Shown here: positions 7,117 to 15,085 of the stretch, in pieces
Layout of the letters: every line of letters starts with the position of its first letter
Numbering within the stretch: the stretch's first letter is position 1
DNA from: an uncultured Veillonella sp.
GTDB lineage: Bacteria > Bacillota > Negativicutes > Veillonellales > Veillonellaceae
Assembly (NCBI GenBank): GCA_900766125.1
Contig: CAAFUD010000216.1
Coordinates: 1-16,997, forward strand
DNA length: 16,997 bases
Reading direction: 5' to 3'
Made by a program: the position numbers and the translations under genes
The notes under the pieces: model-generated
What the model saw: the letters and a program-made list of their open reading frames with translations, nothing else
Databases searched by the model: none
What the model was told of the DNA's origin: nothing

Positions 7117-7713
7117 CTATCTATTTGCAACTAATTGACGTAAAAATGGCCCTACATTAGTACATTGATTATCATAACTCAACTCTTGTATAGCACTCGT
7201 ATTGTTGAAAGCTGTCTCAATAGGATGTTCAGCTGAAGATATAATCCTATCTAATTGAACACTATTACCTTTTTTATAAGGTTCATTCAAACAATTAGAT
7301 AATTCTCGTCTATACCGAGCATTATCTGCATCAGCATCAATAGGTCTATCTGTCATTTTCTGATAATGGGCTAGTAACCACACCTCAAAGGAAACATTGG
7401 AAAATATTAATTCAACATTCTGACTTTGATTGGCTTCACGTCGAATACACTCAAACTCATCTCTAGATAAATAATCCCTATCAATAATAATATAGTAATT
7501 CTCATATCTCTTTCGCATAGCCGATTCAAAGCTATGTGCTTCACTCAAGGCAAATATCACTGCATTTCCACCACTGGGTGCTACCTGTTTAACATCCTTG
7601 GCAGACATATTATATCGTTGCAAGATATTTTTGAAATACCGTTCCTCTGTATCACCATCAACGATAAGTAAATTTTTTAATTGCTTGACCCTACTCTTAG
7701 ACTGTCTCGCCAT
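7117..7713 (-). CDS. rloB-like: RloB-like TOPRIM-fold protein, module 2
   Basis: A 198-residue RloB-family protein. The motifs are LLIVDGDTEERYF (15-27), IIIDRD (75-80, DxD at Asp78 and Asp80) and SNVSFEVWLLAHY (105-117). The first motif has Asp19 where most TOPRIM proteins, including module 1, have Glu before Gly. The start is taken as ATG 7713 because AGGAGG ends 9 nt upstream; in-frame ATGs at 7731 and 7722 are too close to or before that site. It overlaps the ATPase end by 17 bp, which indicates coupling. It is shorter than module 1 RloB and shares only motifs with it, so the modules are not recent copies. It could be a TOPRIM nuclease effector of a defence system, or an inactive partner if the Asp change abolishes catalysis. 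Confidence 0.82.
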   Translation of the reverse strand: MARQSKSRVKQLKNLLIVDGDTEERYFKNILQRYNMSAKDVKQVAPSGGNAVIFALSEAHSFESAMRKRYENYYIIIDRDYLSRDEFECIRREANQSQNVELIFSNVSFEVWLLAHYQKMTDRPIDADADNARYRRELSNCLNEPYKKGNSVQLDRIISSAEHPIETAFNNTSAIQELSYDNQCTNVGPFLRQLVANR

Positions 7714-8926
7714 GATGAGCATCCTCCTCATGATCACTAATGCCCAATATATCTTTCATCATTGCATCATTAATAATTTGATCCGCACCATATAAACCAT
7801 CTTGATAGTTCTTTTTAATATCCTTGATACTTTGCTCATTAAAATCAAATGCACTATCTAAAGTAGATACACCATCATAACTCTTATCTACGAACCAAAT
7901 TTGATCCGTCCTAAGTGGAGCATCTAATATATCTGTATCATGGGTAGTGGCGATTAATTGTGTTCCAGTATGATTCCATTCATTAAAAATGCGTAATAGA
8001 ATATTCACTAATTTAGGATGTAACGAACGATCAAATTCATCAATCAAAAATAACTTAGAATTATTTTGATTTTCCAATATGGTCATTATGAGTAATAGAA
8101 AAATCTGCGTGCCTATACTCTCTACATTATAATTGATAACAAAATGACTTCCATCTGGTCCTTCATGTTCAAAATTAATGATTAATCTTACTTCTGATTT
8201 TTTATCGGCTTCTAGTGTAGGCATCTCAATCTCTTGAGTTATTATATCTCTTATATTAAAATCCGCTGCCCTCAAAAAATATAGTACATTTTCTTTTAAC
8301 TCAAGATTAGTATGTAATGGTTTAAACAATTGTAGACTCTGTAAATATTGATTATATGAATTATTACTTATTAGACTTGGATTTATAATATCTTGTGCAA
8401 ACCATTCATAAGCCTCTTTTGCCTCTGGCACATTATTCGTTTGTGCAAAGAACAACAACGGCTGGTTTACTCTTAATGATTCCTTTAAATCCTTTATTAA
8501 TGGTGGCATAGTAATCTCATCAACAGTTCTTTTAAAAATAACAACACCATTCATAGTCAAACATTCATTAATAATAGCATCCCAATCATAATTGAGTTCA
8601 TAATAATACAAATTACCATTCTTGGTAAAATGTATCTTAAAATTTGTATCACCGGATTCATTAGCAAATGTATCAATAGGCAACGTAACTAAGTTTGAAG
8701 GTGTACCATCTACTACAATCTGTCTAAGTAATTGAAATGCACGAATCACATTAGTTTTACCGGATGCATTACCACCGAAAATAAATGATGACTTAACTAC
8801 ATCTATCTCACCTGATGACATGGTGTTTTCTTTAGTATAATCGGTTATACCTTCACCAACCTCCATAGAGAAGGTAACCTCATCCTTAAAAGATCGAACA
8901 TTTTTAAAAGAAAAATCTATAAGCAC
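7697..8926 (-). CDS. rloA-like: RloA-like AAA/ABC-type ATPase, module 2
   Basis: A 409-residue ATPase. The N-terminal LIDFSFKNVRSFKDEVTFSM strand is typical of the family. Walker A is GGNASGKT (51-58), the signature-like ESIGTQ is at 269-274, Walker B is KLFLIDE (291-297) with DRSLHP after it, and the switch His is His329 (ATTHD). NYQDGLYGAD near 373-382 corresponds to the GRYGAIP block of module 1. The start is GTG at 8926 with an AGGTGG ribosome site. It overlaps rloB by 17 bp. The C-terminus (EEDAHHGETV) is shaped by the overlapping ribosome site of rloB. The pair resembles RloAB/PARIS/OLD-type ATPase plus TOPRIM systems. No helicase gene is nearby, which argues against Gabija. Confidence 0.87.
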   Translation of the reverse strand: MLIDFSFKNVRSFKDEVTFSMEVGEGITDYTKENTMSSGEIDVVKSSFIFGGNASGKTNVIRAFQLLRQIVVDGTPSNLVTLPIDTFANESGDTNFKIHFTKNGNLYYYELNYDWDAIINECLTMNGVVIFKRTVDEITMPPLIKDLKESLRVNQPLLFFAQTNNVPEAKEAYEWFAQDIINPSLISNNSYNQYLQSLQLFKPLHTNLELKENVLYFLRAADFNIRDIITQEIEMPTLEADKKSEVRLIINFEHEGPDGSHFVINYNVESIGTQIFLLLIMTILENQNNSKLFLIDEFDRSLHPKLVNILLRIFNEWNHTGTQLIATTHDTDILDAPLRTDQIWFVDKSYDGVSTLDSAFDFNEQSIKDIKKNYQDGLYGADQIINDAMMKDILGISDHEEDAHHGETV

Positions 8927-8987
8927 TATATCACCACCTAATATTTAGAAAATATAGATTATATCCGTTCTTATCATTATTAATGTA

Positions 8988-8996
8988 ATTATAGCA
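8988..8996 (-). promoter_or_regulatory. extended -10 promoter of rloAB module 2
   Basis: The minus strand reads TGCTATAAT, a TGn extended -10 with a perfect TATAAT. TTGATA lies upstream at only 14 bp spacing, so the extended -10 would have to carry recognition. Transcription would begin near 8981, with a leader of about 55 nt to the GTG start. Confidence 0.4.
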
Positions 8997-9074
8997 TAAT
9001 AAATAATTATCAATAATATGTAAGTACTTGAAATTCTATTCTTCAAAAAGTTATAAATAATCTATTTTATTTGC

Positions 9075-9686
9075 TTAACAATATATATGTGTCTCATAAG
9101 TACATGCACTATCATCTATACTACCTTTATACATCGATTTCCCCATTTCTTTTGTATACGATATATATTTGAAATTATCTTTATAATATCTATTAGATCG
9201 CCACCAATAACGTTTCCACCAATATTTCCAACGTTCTTTTAAATCTTTAACCCTAAAAACAGTAAATCTTCTCTTATTTACACCATCTGTACCTAACTCT
9301 CCCAAAATAGATAGAAGAATTATAGAATTTGTTACAAAAGATTTTTGCTCCAAATTTTCTGATATATCATATAGTTTATCACTAGAAACAACAATACTTG
9401 TTCTAGCTTCTAAGGGTATAGGAATATCATATTTTTTCACTGGTAAAAGATATTCCCCAGCATAAATAATGTATAATCCCTTTATCATTACTACGCTTAA
9501 TGATGGATTATAAATTTGAATTTTTATTTGTGAATATGGATTTTCACTTGAATCATCAATCTTCCTGTATCCAATAATCTTTATTCTTTCACAAAAAAAG
9601 GTAAGATATGCTGTATATCCACTAACAATCAATATAAAAATACCACTAATAATTGAAATCAAATGATCTAGAAAATCTATATCCAA
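9075..9686 (-). CDS. single-pass membrane protein of unknown function
   Basis: A 203-residue protein not recognised as a known family. One N-terminal hydrophobic segment (about residues 9-31, LISIISGIFILIVSGYTAYL) predicts a membrane anchor. A soluble region rich in beta-type residues follows (about 33-145), then a striking basic-aromatic stretch at 149-168 (LKERWKYWWKRYWWRSNRYY). The start is TTG at 9686 with an AGGGGG ribosome site. It lies 148 bp upstream of rloAB module 2 and 52 bp downstream of the cupin, all on one strand, so it could be cotranscribed with either. A role as a membrane partner of the RloAB module is possible but only positional. No terminator was seen after it. Confidence 0.6.
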   Translation of the reverse strand: MDIDFLDHLISIISGIFILIVSGYTAYLTFFCERIKIIGYRKIDDSSENPYSQIKIQIYNPSLSVVMIKGLYIIYAGEYLLPVKKYDIPIPLEARTSIVVSSDKLYDISENLEQKSFVTNSIILLSILGELGTDGVNKRRFTVFRVKDLKERWKYWWKRYWWRSNRYYKDNFKYISYTKEMGKSMYKGSIDDSACTYETHIYC

Positions 9687-9738
9687 TCTAAACCCCCTAC
9701 AAATAAATTTTCTAAAGTTTTAAAAGTCTTCCTTTATC

Positions 9739-10065
9739 TCACTCCACTATATATTTATCATTATTAGCCCCAGGTATTTTCACAACCACATTAACAGTAC
9801 CATCTTCCAAACATTCAAAATCTGTCACTTCATTTGGCTCCATAGTAATAATACTACCAGCGCCATATTCTATGCCGTTCATTTTTACACGACCATTTAT
9901 GATAACTGTATATTCTGTAGCAATTTTATGGTAGTGATGGCCTTCATAATCGCCTTTATTATATCGTTTTACGGCTACTTCACAGTCATTTGTCTTTAAT
10001 AAAGAAGGTTCAAAGTTACCAATAAACCAACCACCAATCATCTTGTCTAAATTATCAATCTTCAT
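9739..10065 (-). CDS. small single-domain cupin protein
   Basis: A 108-residue cupin. The metal-binding motif is HHYHKIATEYTVIINGRV (His43, His44 or His46, Glu51), and the second cupin motif region is around GAGSIITMEPNEVTDF with the usual second His replaced. The ATG follows a TAGG ribosome site. Small cupins of this kind occur beside sugar nucleotide and surface-glycan genes, often as isomerases, epimerases or sugar-binding proteins; the substrate is not deducible here. It follows the glycan operon terminator (10135-10155), so it is probably transcribed separately. Confidence 0.75.
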   Translation of the reverse strand: MKIDNLDKMIGGWFIGNFEPSLLKTNDCEVAVKRYNKGDYEGHHYHKIATEYTVIINGRVKMNGIEYGAGSIITMEPNEVTDFECLEDGTVNVVVKIPGANNDKYIVE

Positions 10066-10134
10066 ATGTATACCTATATATAGTTAAATTTATTCAATAA
10101 TCTAACCATATCCTTTTTTATGCTTATAACAAAT

Positions 10135-10155
10135 AAGGCGCCACACAGGCGCCTT
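10135..10155 (-). terminator. terminator of the glycan operon
   Basis: An 8-bp perfect stem aaggcgcc/ggcgcctt (10135-10142 and 10148-10155) encloses an acaca loop. It starts 8 nt after the stop codon of the last nucleotidyltransferase and is followed on the minus strand by TTATTT. It is G+C-rich in an otherwise very AT-rich stretch. Confidence 0.8.
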
Positions 10156-10162
10156 TTATTAT

Positions 10163-10894
10163 TTATTTACTTTGCAAGCTCTTATTATATTCCATAATAT
10201 ATTCAGCTAGCTGATGTTCTGTTTTTAATGGATGGAATTGTGCGCTTTCAATTTCTTTTACCATAATGTGTTTTTGTCGTAGAATCATCTCATTTAAGCT
10301 TTGGCTAATATAGAAGTTACCATTAATCAAACGATCTTTACGGATAACATCTTTAGCACAAGCTATAAAATCAGATCCACATTTAAAATAATAAAACGAA
10401 ATAAGAGCATGTCTACTAATTGGTGTTTTCTCAGAGAATTGAGTTGGCTCACCATCAGCATTAACTTTTACAAAAGAATATCTAGGATGTATCGAATTAA
10501 AACATACTACACCCGCATCAGCATGATTATTTCTAAACTCATCAATAATAGCTAGACCAGATGCATCCATGAAATCATCAATAGCCATAATTAATAATTC
10601 TTCGTCAGTATCAACATATTCGCTAGCTAATAAAGCCGTACAGATTGCACCCTTTGTCATACCTGTAATCGGTATAATCTTAGCATTAGGTACCAATTGA
10701 GAAATTACACTATCCGTACTATATTGTTTAATTTCTGTTTCTTTCATACAGAAAATAATAGATTCTGGATGTAATGCTTCGGCAGATTCAATTTGTTTTT
10801 CTAAAATTGTTTTGCCCTTAACTTCGGTAAGGTATAACGGATAATCTTCCTTATTTTTATCAGAGTTGCCTCCCATTAAAAATAGAATATTCAT
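10163..10894 (-). CDS. divergent sugar-nucleotidyltransferase-like protein
   Basis: A 243-residue protein with the GT-A/nucleotidyltransferase fold, paralogous to the protein at 12141-12902. Both share a block of the form G-x-T-x-G-x-x-CTALLA (here GMTKGAICTALLA, 78-90), an acidic metal site (IDD at 105-107) and NGNFY/NGEFY near 191-195. The N-terminal nucleotide loop is changed: MNILFLMGGNSDKNKED lacks the G-x-G-x-R pattern, and YPLYL replaces the LPKPL that carries the catalytic Lys. It may therefore bind rather than transfer, or use a different substrate. The ATG at 10894 has a GAGGGGG site; an upstream extension lacks one. Its ATG is 1 nt after the original stop of the HAD gene, so it was translationally coupled to a gene that now ends early. 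It is the last gene of the operon. Confidence 0.78.
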   Translation of the reverse strand: MNILFLMGGNSDKNKEDYPLYLTEVKGKTILEKQIESAEALHPESIIFCMKETEIKQYSTDSVISQLVPNAKIIPITGMTKGAICTALLASEYVDTDEELLIMAIDDFMDASGLAIIDEFRNNHADAGVVCFNSIHPRYSFVKVNADGEPTQFSEKTPISRHALISFYYFKCGSDFIACAKDVIRKDRLINGNFYISQSLNEMILRQKHIMVKEIESAQFHPLKTEHQLAEYIMEYNKSLQSK

Positions 10895-10895
10895 A

Positions 10896-11528
10896 CTACA
10901 CCCCCTCAATTTGAGCAATCCGATCCTTAATCGCATCATAATTAACATCATCCACAGTTCGAATTGTCATAAGATGTCCATTACTTGCTAAAGCCGCTTT
11001 AATGCCATTATCATTGTCTTCACAAATTAAACATTCATCAGGCTGTAACTGTAGCTACTTCATCGCCGTTTGATAAATTTCAGGATCTGGTTTTGGCTTT
11101 TCTACGTCCTGATTAGAAATAATGAAGTCTAAATATGAATCTAAGCGTGCATATTCCATCATCATCTCAATTGTCATACGGATGGAATTGGAACAAACTG
11201 CAATCTTGTATCCTTCAGCTTTCAATTTAGATAATGCAAATTCGTGATTAAAACGTGGACGACAATTTTCATAAATCATGCGTGTCGTATATTTTTGTTT
11301 CATCTCATTGATAAAACTATGTAAGTCGCGTGGCAATCCCTTTTCAATGGTCAATTTTTCTAATTTTTGACGTGTTGAAAGCCCATCATACATTGATAGA
11401 TGTTCTGCTCTTGTTATTGTATAACCAAATAATCCTAGCGCTTGATTTAAAGCCTCATAATGCCATTCTTTAGCATCAATCAGCACTCCATCCATATCAA
11501 ATAGAATGGCCTTTATTTTCTTCCCCAT
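10896..11528 (-). pseudogene. HAD-family hydrolase interrupted by an in-frame TAG
   Basis: The full frame encodes 210 residues of a phosphoglycolate-phosphatase/beta-phosphoglucomutase-like HAD protein, but codon 158 is TAG (11055-11057). Before it are motif I FDMDGVLID (Asp11, Asp13), motif II VCSNS (111-115) and the motif III Lys in EKPKPDP. After the stop the frame continues as family sequence (LQLQPDECLICEDNDNG, then IKAALASNGHLM) with the motif IV acidic pair Glu170-Asp171, to a normal TAG at 10896-10898. The 157-residue product lacks the Mg2+-binding motif IV. One base change from AAG, CAG or GAG explains it; sequencing error, amber read-through or true loss are the options. The start ATG has a GGGAG site and overlaps the preceding gene by 32 nt. 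It probably dephosphorylated an intermediate of the adjacent nucleotidyltransferases. Confidence 0.85.
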
Positions 11529-12144
11529 AGAAAAACTCCCTTGCCGTTTCTGGATAATCAGTACACAGCATTAATGAGTCTGAATCCAAATGCTTGCACT
11601 GCTTAATAATACTCCACTGTTCCTTTACATCACGTTTATGTAAATCTGCAGATACGATACATACCGATTTTCCCATCTCTAAATATGTATCGACTAATTT
11701 ACTATCATACCAATCCGAATTAAAACAATCTAACCATATACCTTCCGCTTGATCTAATAATACTGCTGGTGAAAGTATATCCGATAATCCTGTAAAAACG
11801 GTTAGTTCTGTTTTTAATTGCACTACCATATCAGGAATAGACATATCAAAAGTAAAATAATTCGTATGATTATATTGCTTTAACAAACGAAGAATTTCAT
11901 TAGCCATCCCATCTGCTTTTATATTCAAAGCCAATGGTAAGTTACGTCCATCCATGATTTGTAATAGTTCCTCAAATGTTATTTCATTACCTTGAGGCAT
12001 ATCATGTGAAATAACAAGTTTCCCCTGTATATCGCGTATATCAGTCTCTGTGCCATATCCCAAATCAAATGAGCGATGGAATGCTACCTCTTGATTACGT
12101 TCTTCCTCAGATTTCCAATAACCACGATGAGATAAAATAATCAT
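11497..12144 (-). CDS. glycerophosphodiester phosphodiesterase-like protein
   Basis: A 215-residue protein of the GDPD/PI-PLC-like TIM-barrel group. LSHRGYW gives the catalytic His6-Arg7 pair, GTETDIRDIQGKLVISHDMP gives Glu33, Asp35 and the second His47, and LNIKADGM resembles the later strand-end Lys motif. These are the metal and acid-base residues of the family. Canonical GDPDs release glycerol-3-phosphate from glycerophosphodiesters. At about 215 residues it is shorter than typical GDPDs, and forms within glycan operons may act on a glycan-linked or nucleotide-linked polyol phosphate instead. Its ATG overlaps the stop of the upstream nucleotidyltransferase (ATGA), and its end overlaps the HAD start by 32 nt, so the three are translated as a unit. 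Confidence 0.82.
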   Translation of the reverse strand: MIILSHRGYWKSEEERNQEVAFHRSFDLGYGTETDIRDIQGKLVISHDMPQGNEITFEELLQIMDGRNLPLALNIKADGMANEILRLLKQYNHTNYFTFDMSIPDMVVQLKTELTVFTGLSDILSPAVLLDQAEGIWLDCFNSDWYDSKLVDTYLEMGKSVCIVSADLHKRDVKEQWSIIKQCKHLDSDSLMLCTDYPETAREFFYGEENKGHSI

Positions 12145-12902
12145 TTCATCACCTTCATTTTAATATGTTGAGAAACCGGATGTTGTAAAAAGAATTCTAA
12201 ATCTTTTGGGATTCCTAATCCATACATACCATTGTACTCCTCGCCAATCCCATAAATGCCAATTTTCTTACCTTCTTTAATCAAATAGTTATAAGCAGGA
12301 CAAGTATAGAATTCACCATTTACACGAATATCATCCGCAATCATTTGATTAGCTGCACGTACTAAATCACGACCATGCTTAAAGTTAAAGATTCCTACAG
12401 TCGCATCTTCGGAAATTACTTTCTTTTCTGCAGTTTCAATAACAAATCCATCTTCATTAGTGCGCACATAAGACCATTTAGGATCATCTGCTTTCATCGT
12501 CATAATCATGCCATCTAAATCACGTTCATTCATAGCATCTAAATACTCATTGATATCAATATCAATATATTGATCGCTATTCGCATTCATCAATGGTTCG
12601 TCATTATCAAAGAATTTTTGTGCCAACAAAGCTGTACACACTTGTCCCTCAGTAATACCATTGATACCAATTATTTCAACATTTTTAGCATATGATTTCA
12701 ATTTAGGCACTAAATCATACTGATCTATATGTGCTTGTTGTACCACAAAGATAAAACGATGTTCGCACTTAGGTGTCAAATTATCTACTACCACCTTAAT
12801 CATAGGAACTCCATGAACTGGAATTAAAGGTTTTGGTAGAGTATATCCTGCATTAGCAAAACGAGAACCTCGTCCAGCCATTGGTAATACAATGTTTAAC
12901 AT
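12141..12902 (-). CDS. sugar-phosphate nucleotidyltransferase
   Basis: A 253-residue NTP-transferase-family protein. The nucleotide loop is PMAGRGSRF (7-15, G-x-G-x-R), followed by LPKPLIPV (catalytic Lys24), the ITEGQVCTALLA block (83-94) and a metal-binding NSDQ (108-111). These match enzymes that make NDP-sugars or CDP-polyols from NTP and a phosphate substrate; the exact substrate is not readable from sequence. The ATG at 12902 was chosen because GGGGGG lies directly upstream; a TTG at 12914 falls within that ribosome site. It ends with the ATGA overlap with the GDPD-like gene. Together with the GDPD, HAD and second nucleotidyltransferase it forms a cassette that probably makes an activated sugar or polyol for the surface glycan. 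Confidence 0.88.
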   Translation of the reverse strand: MLNIVLPMAGRGSRFANAGYTLPKPLIPVHGVPMIKVVVDNLTPKCEHRFIFVVQQAHIDQYDLVPKLKSYAKNVEIIGINGITEGQVCTALLAQKFFDNDEPLMNANSDQYIDIDINEYLDAMNERDLDGMIMTMKADDPKWSYVRTNEDGFVIETAEKKVISEDATVGIFNFKHGRDLVRAANQMIADDIRVNGEFYTCPAYNYLIKEGKKIGIYGIGEEYNGMYGLGIPKDLEFFLQHPVSQHIKMKVMK

Positions 12903-12968
12903 ATTTCCCCCCAAAAATATATTTCTAAAACAATTATGAGTTAATAAATATAACAGTCTTAATTTCTA

Positions 12969-13856
12969 TTATTTTGAATAAGGTCGTCCTGCACAAATAT
13001 TTATTTCAAAATTACCTATGGAAAGACGAATAGAGAATAATTTATATAATAAATACATAAACAACTGTATCTTAATATAATTTTTATTCGCCTTAAATCT
13101 AATAATACGATTTAACTTAGACTTCAAAGATAAATAACGTACGATTTCCCAGTTGTCATATTCAATAGCATATGGAGTTAATCCCTGTTGATTCACAATA
13201 TTTAATAGTACATGTTCAGGATAATATATCTCTCTTATCGTTTTTAAAGATTCTAAGATACTATCAGTACCTGCCATAATAGATGAAATAACAGCTGGTC
13301 TTCCCCAATAAACTAAATCATTTCCTCCTAAATATTTAAATCCATTATTTATAGTTGCTAAATTACCCACTATAGTAAAATAAGCACGTTCCAATTCTTC
13401 TTCAGTTAAATAAGATATATATTTATTAATATCTAATTTTTCTAATAATGCTATATCCGGTCTAACCATGATAATAAAATCATAATAGACATTATTTTTT
13501 AAAGAATATTCATGACATAAAGAATAACTACTCTTCATACTATGGTATAAAGAATAAATACCAAACAATGATGTTTCACGTTGAGTACTAGTAATCTTTA
13601 CATTTCCCATATCTTCGACATTTTGTTTTTCTATCAAAATAGATTTAAATGTACCATAAGTATCAATAATAGATTTCTCTGTTACTATACCATCTATATT
13701 TTTATTCTCATGATGAGTTATCGTTTGATGGTTCAATGTTGACCAAGTATGCATAAATAAATCACAATCATATTGGTCCAACAAATTCCGTTTTAAATGA
13801 GGTGCACAGCGTTTAAATGTCCTTAAATGACCAAAAAAACATATTGCTATTTTCAC
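12969..13856 (-). CDS. glycosyltransferase-like protein (FGHLRTF type)
   Basis: A 295-residue protein. The start IAICFFGHLRTF (3-13), LFMHTWS (33-39) and IIMVRPDI (128-135) are the pattern of putative surface-glycan glycosyltransferases with a GT-A-like fold; RPD probably serves as the metal/nucleotide site in place of a plain DxD. GGNDLVYWGRP near 178-188 is a further conserved-looking block. Residues 262-282 near the C-terminus are moderately hydrophobic and may lie on the membrane. The start is GTG at 13856 with a GAGAG site. It follows the GT4 gene by 43 bp and precedes the nucleotidyltransferase by 66 bp. It is very AT-rich. The donor and linkage are unknown. Confidence 0.65.
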   Translation of the reverse strand: MKIAICFFGHLRTFKRCAPHLKRNLLDQYDCDLFMHTWSTLNHQTITHHENKNIDGIVTEKSIIDTYGTFKSILIEKQNVEDMGNVKITSTQRETSLFGIYSLYHSMKSSYSLCHEYSLKNNVYYDFIIMVRPDIALLEKLDINKYISYLTEEELERAYFTIVGNLATINNGFKYLGGNDLVYWGRPAVISSIMAGTDSILESLKTIREIYYPEHVLLNIVNQQGLTPYAIEYDNWEIVRYLSLKSKLNRIIRFKANKNYIKIQLFMYLLYKLFSIRLSIGNFEINICAGRPYSK

Positions 13857-13899
13857 TAAAATACTCTCACTTTCCTAGATATGAAATATGATTTATAAA

Positions 13900-15084
13900 T
13901 TATAAGAATCTTCTTAATAAAGAGTTTAGCTTAGATGCTAATTCATCATAACCAAAGATTTTACGTGCGTATTCTTGACATTTCTTACCTTTACTTACTA
14001 AATCTTTATCTGACATCGTTTTTACTAAAGCTTTAACCAAAGCAGTAACATTTTCAAGTTCTACAACAGTACCATATTTTCCGCCATCAGTAGTATCTAT
14101 TGTAAATTCACTATAATCTGTAATAACTGGATAAGCACCGAAATACATAGCTTCTAATGTTACCAAACATGTACTCTCATATCGACTAGTCATACACATT
14201 ATTTTTGCTTTTTTACAATACTCATAAATTTTATTTCTATCTATAATACTACCGGTCATTATAATAGAATTAGCTTTCTTAGGATTTTTTAATTTAAAAT
14301 CTTCAACTAATTTTATAAACTCATTAGTAGAAGGTCCTATAAATATAAATTTCCACTGGCATACTAATTCTTCTGGTAATAACTTAATAGCTTCTAATAA
14401 TAACTCATTATTTTTTTGATGAGTTCCTAATCTACCTATAGTAATAACTATATTTTCTTTTTCTAAGTGATCTATATTAGATATATTTACATCTAGCGTA
14501 GATACACCATTAGGAATAAGACCTATTCTATTCTTAAATACTGAAGTCTTAGATAAAGCTTCATAATAAGATCTTGTTTCAACACTAAAAACATCTACAT
14601 AACGACTTTTAATTTTTTCTGCATAATTGCGAATTCCCATAAAAGATTTATTACCGCAAAAATGACTAAAACCACCATTACTCATATCTAATTTGCTATA
14701 TATAGTTACATTAGGGTTGATTTTTTTACATAGCCTTGCCAATTTCCATATAGTGCTACCATAATTGTAGAACATAATCACATCAAATTGTTGAGCATTC
14801 TCCTGTAAAAACATCTTTGCTATTTTTACTTGTTCTTTATAATCGCTAGTATCTCCAATACAAATAGGTTTAACATAAGAACAAAACAACTCATTCCATT
14901 TTGTATCTGTTTCTCTAGTTTTAAAATAAACATAGGTTGATTGCCAATTAAAATCTTTAGCAAGATTATACAAAAACATTCCACAATCTTTAAATGCAAT
15001 ATCTGGAGTATCAGATGCACCAAATAAAACATTACAAATTCGTTTAGGCTCATTAGTCTTAATAAATGTTTCCTCTAGGTGCAT
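13900..15084 (-). CDS. GT4-like glycosyltransferase
   Basis: A 394-residue GT-B glycosyltransferase. The C-terminal domain shows IVITIGRLGTHQKN (donor domain start), MTGSIIDRNKIYEY, and the E-x7-E motif ESTCLVTLE (303-311). The N-terminal acceptor domain (ICNVLFGASD...) is less typical. The ATG at 15084 has a GGAGG site 8 nt upstream. It begins 1 nt after the stop of the acetyltransferase gene, so the two are coupled. It probably adds one sugar of the surface polysaccharide or LPS outer core at the cytoplasmic membrane. It is AT-rich like the rest of the glycan operon and unlike the GT4 gene at 5564-6739, so these are not recent duplicates. Confidence 0.82.
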   Translation of the reverse strand: MHLEETFIKTNEPKRICNVLFGASDTPDIAFKDCGMFLYNLAKDFNWQSTYVYFKTRETDTKWNELFCSYVKPICIGDTSDYKEQVKIAKMFLQENAQQFDVIMFYNYGSTIWKLARLCKKINPNVTIYSKLDMSNGGFSHFCGNKSFMGIRNYAEKIKSRYVDVFSVETRSYYEALSKTSVFKNRIGLIPNGVSTLDVNISNIDHLEKENIVITIGRLGTHQKNNELLLEAIKLLPEELVCQWKFIFIGPSTNEFIKLVEDFKLKNPKKANSIIMTGSIIDRNKIYEYCKKAKIMCMTSRYESTCLVTLEAMYFGAYPVITDYSEFTIDTTDGGKYGTVVELENVTALVKALVKTMSDKDLVSKGKKCQEYARKIFGYDELASKLNSLLRRFL

Positions 15085-15085
15085 A

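Noticed and set aside
7117..8926. Gabija (GajAB) system
   Set aside because: ATPase and TOPRIM are on separate proteins and no UvrD-type helicase gene is adjacent.
14826..15053. Small minus-strand frame within the GT4 gene
   Set aside because: It is an out-of-frame shadow of the glycosyltransferase with no ribosome site or motif; the frames at 2463-2690 and 16056-16241 were dropped for the same reason.
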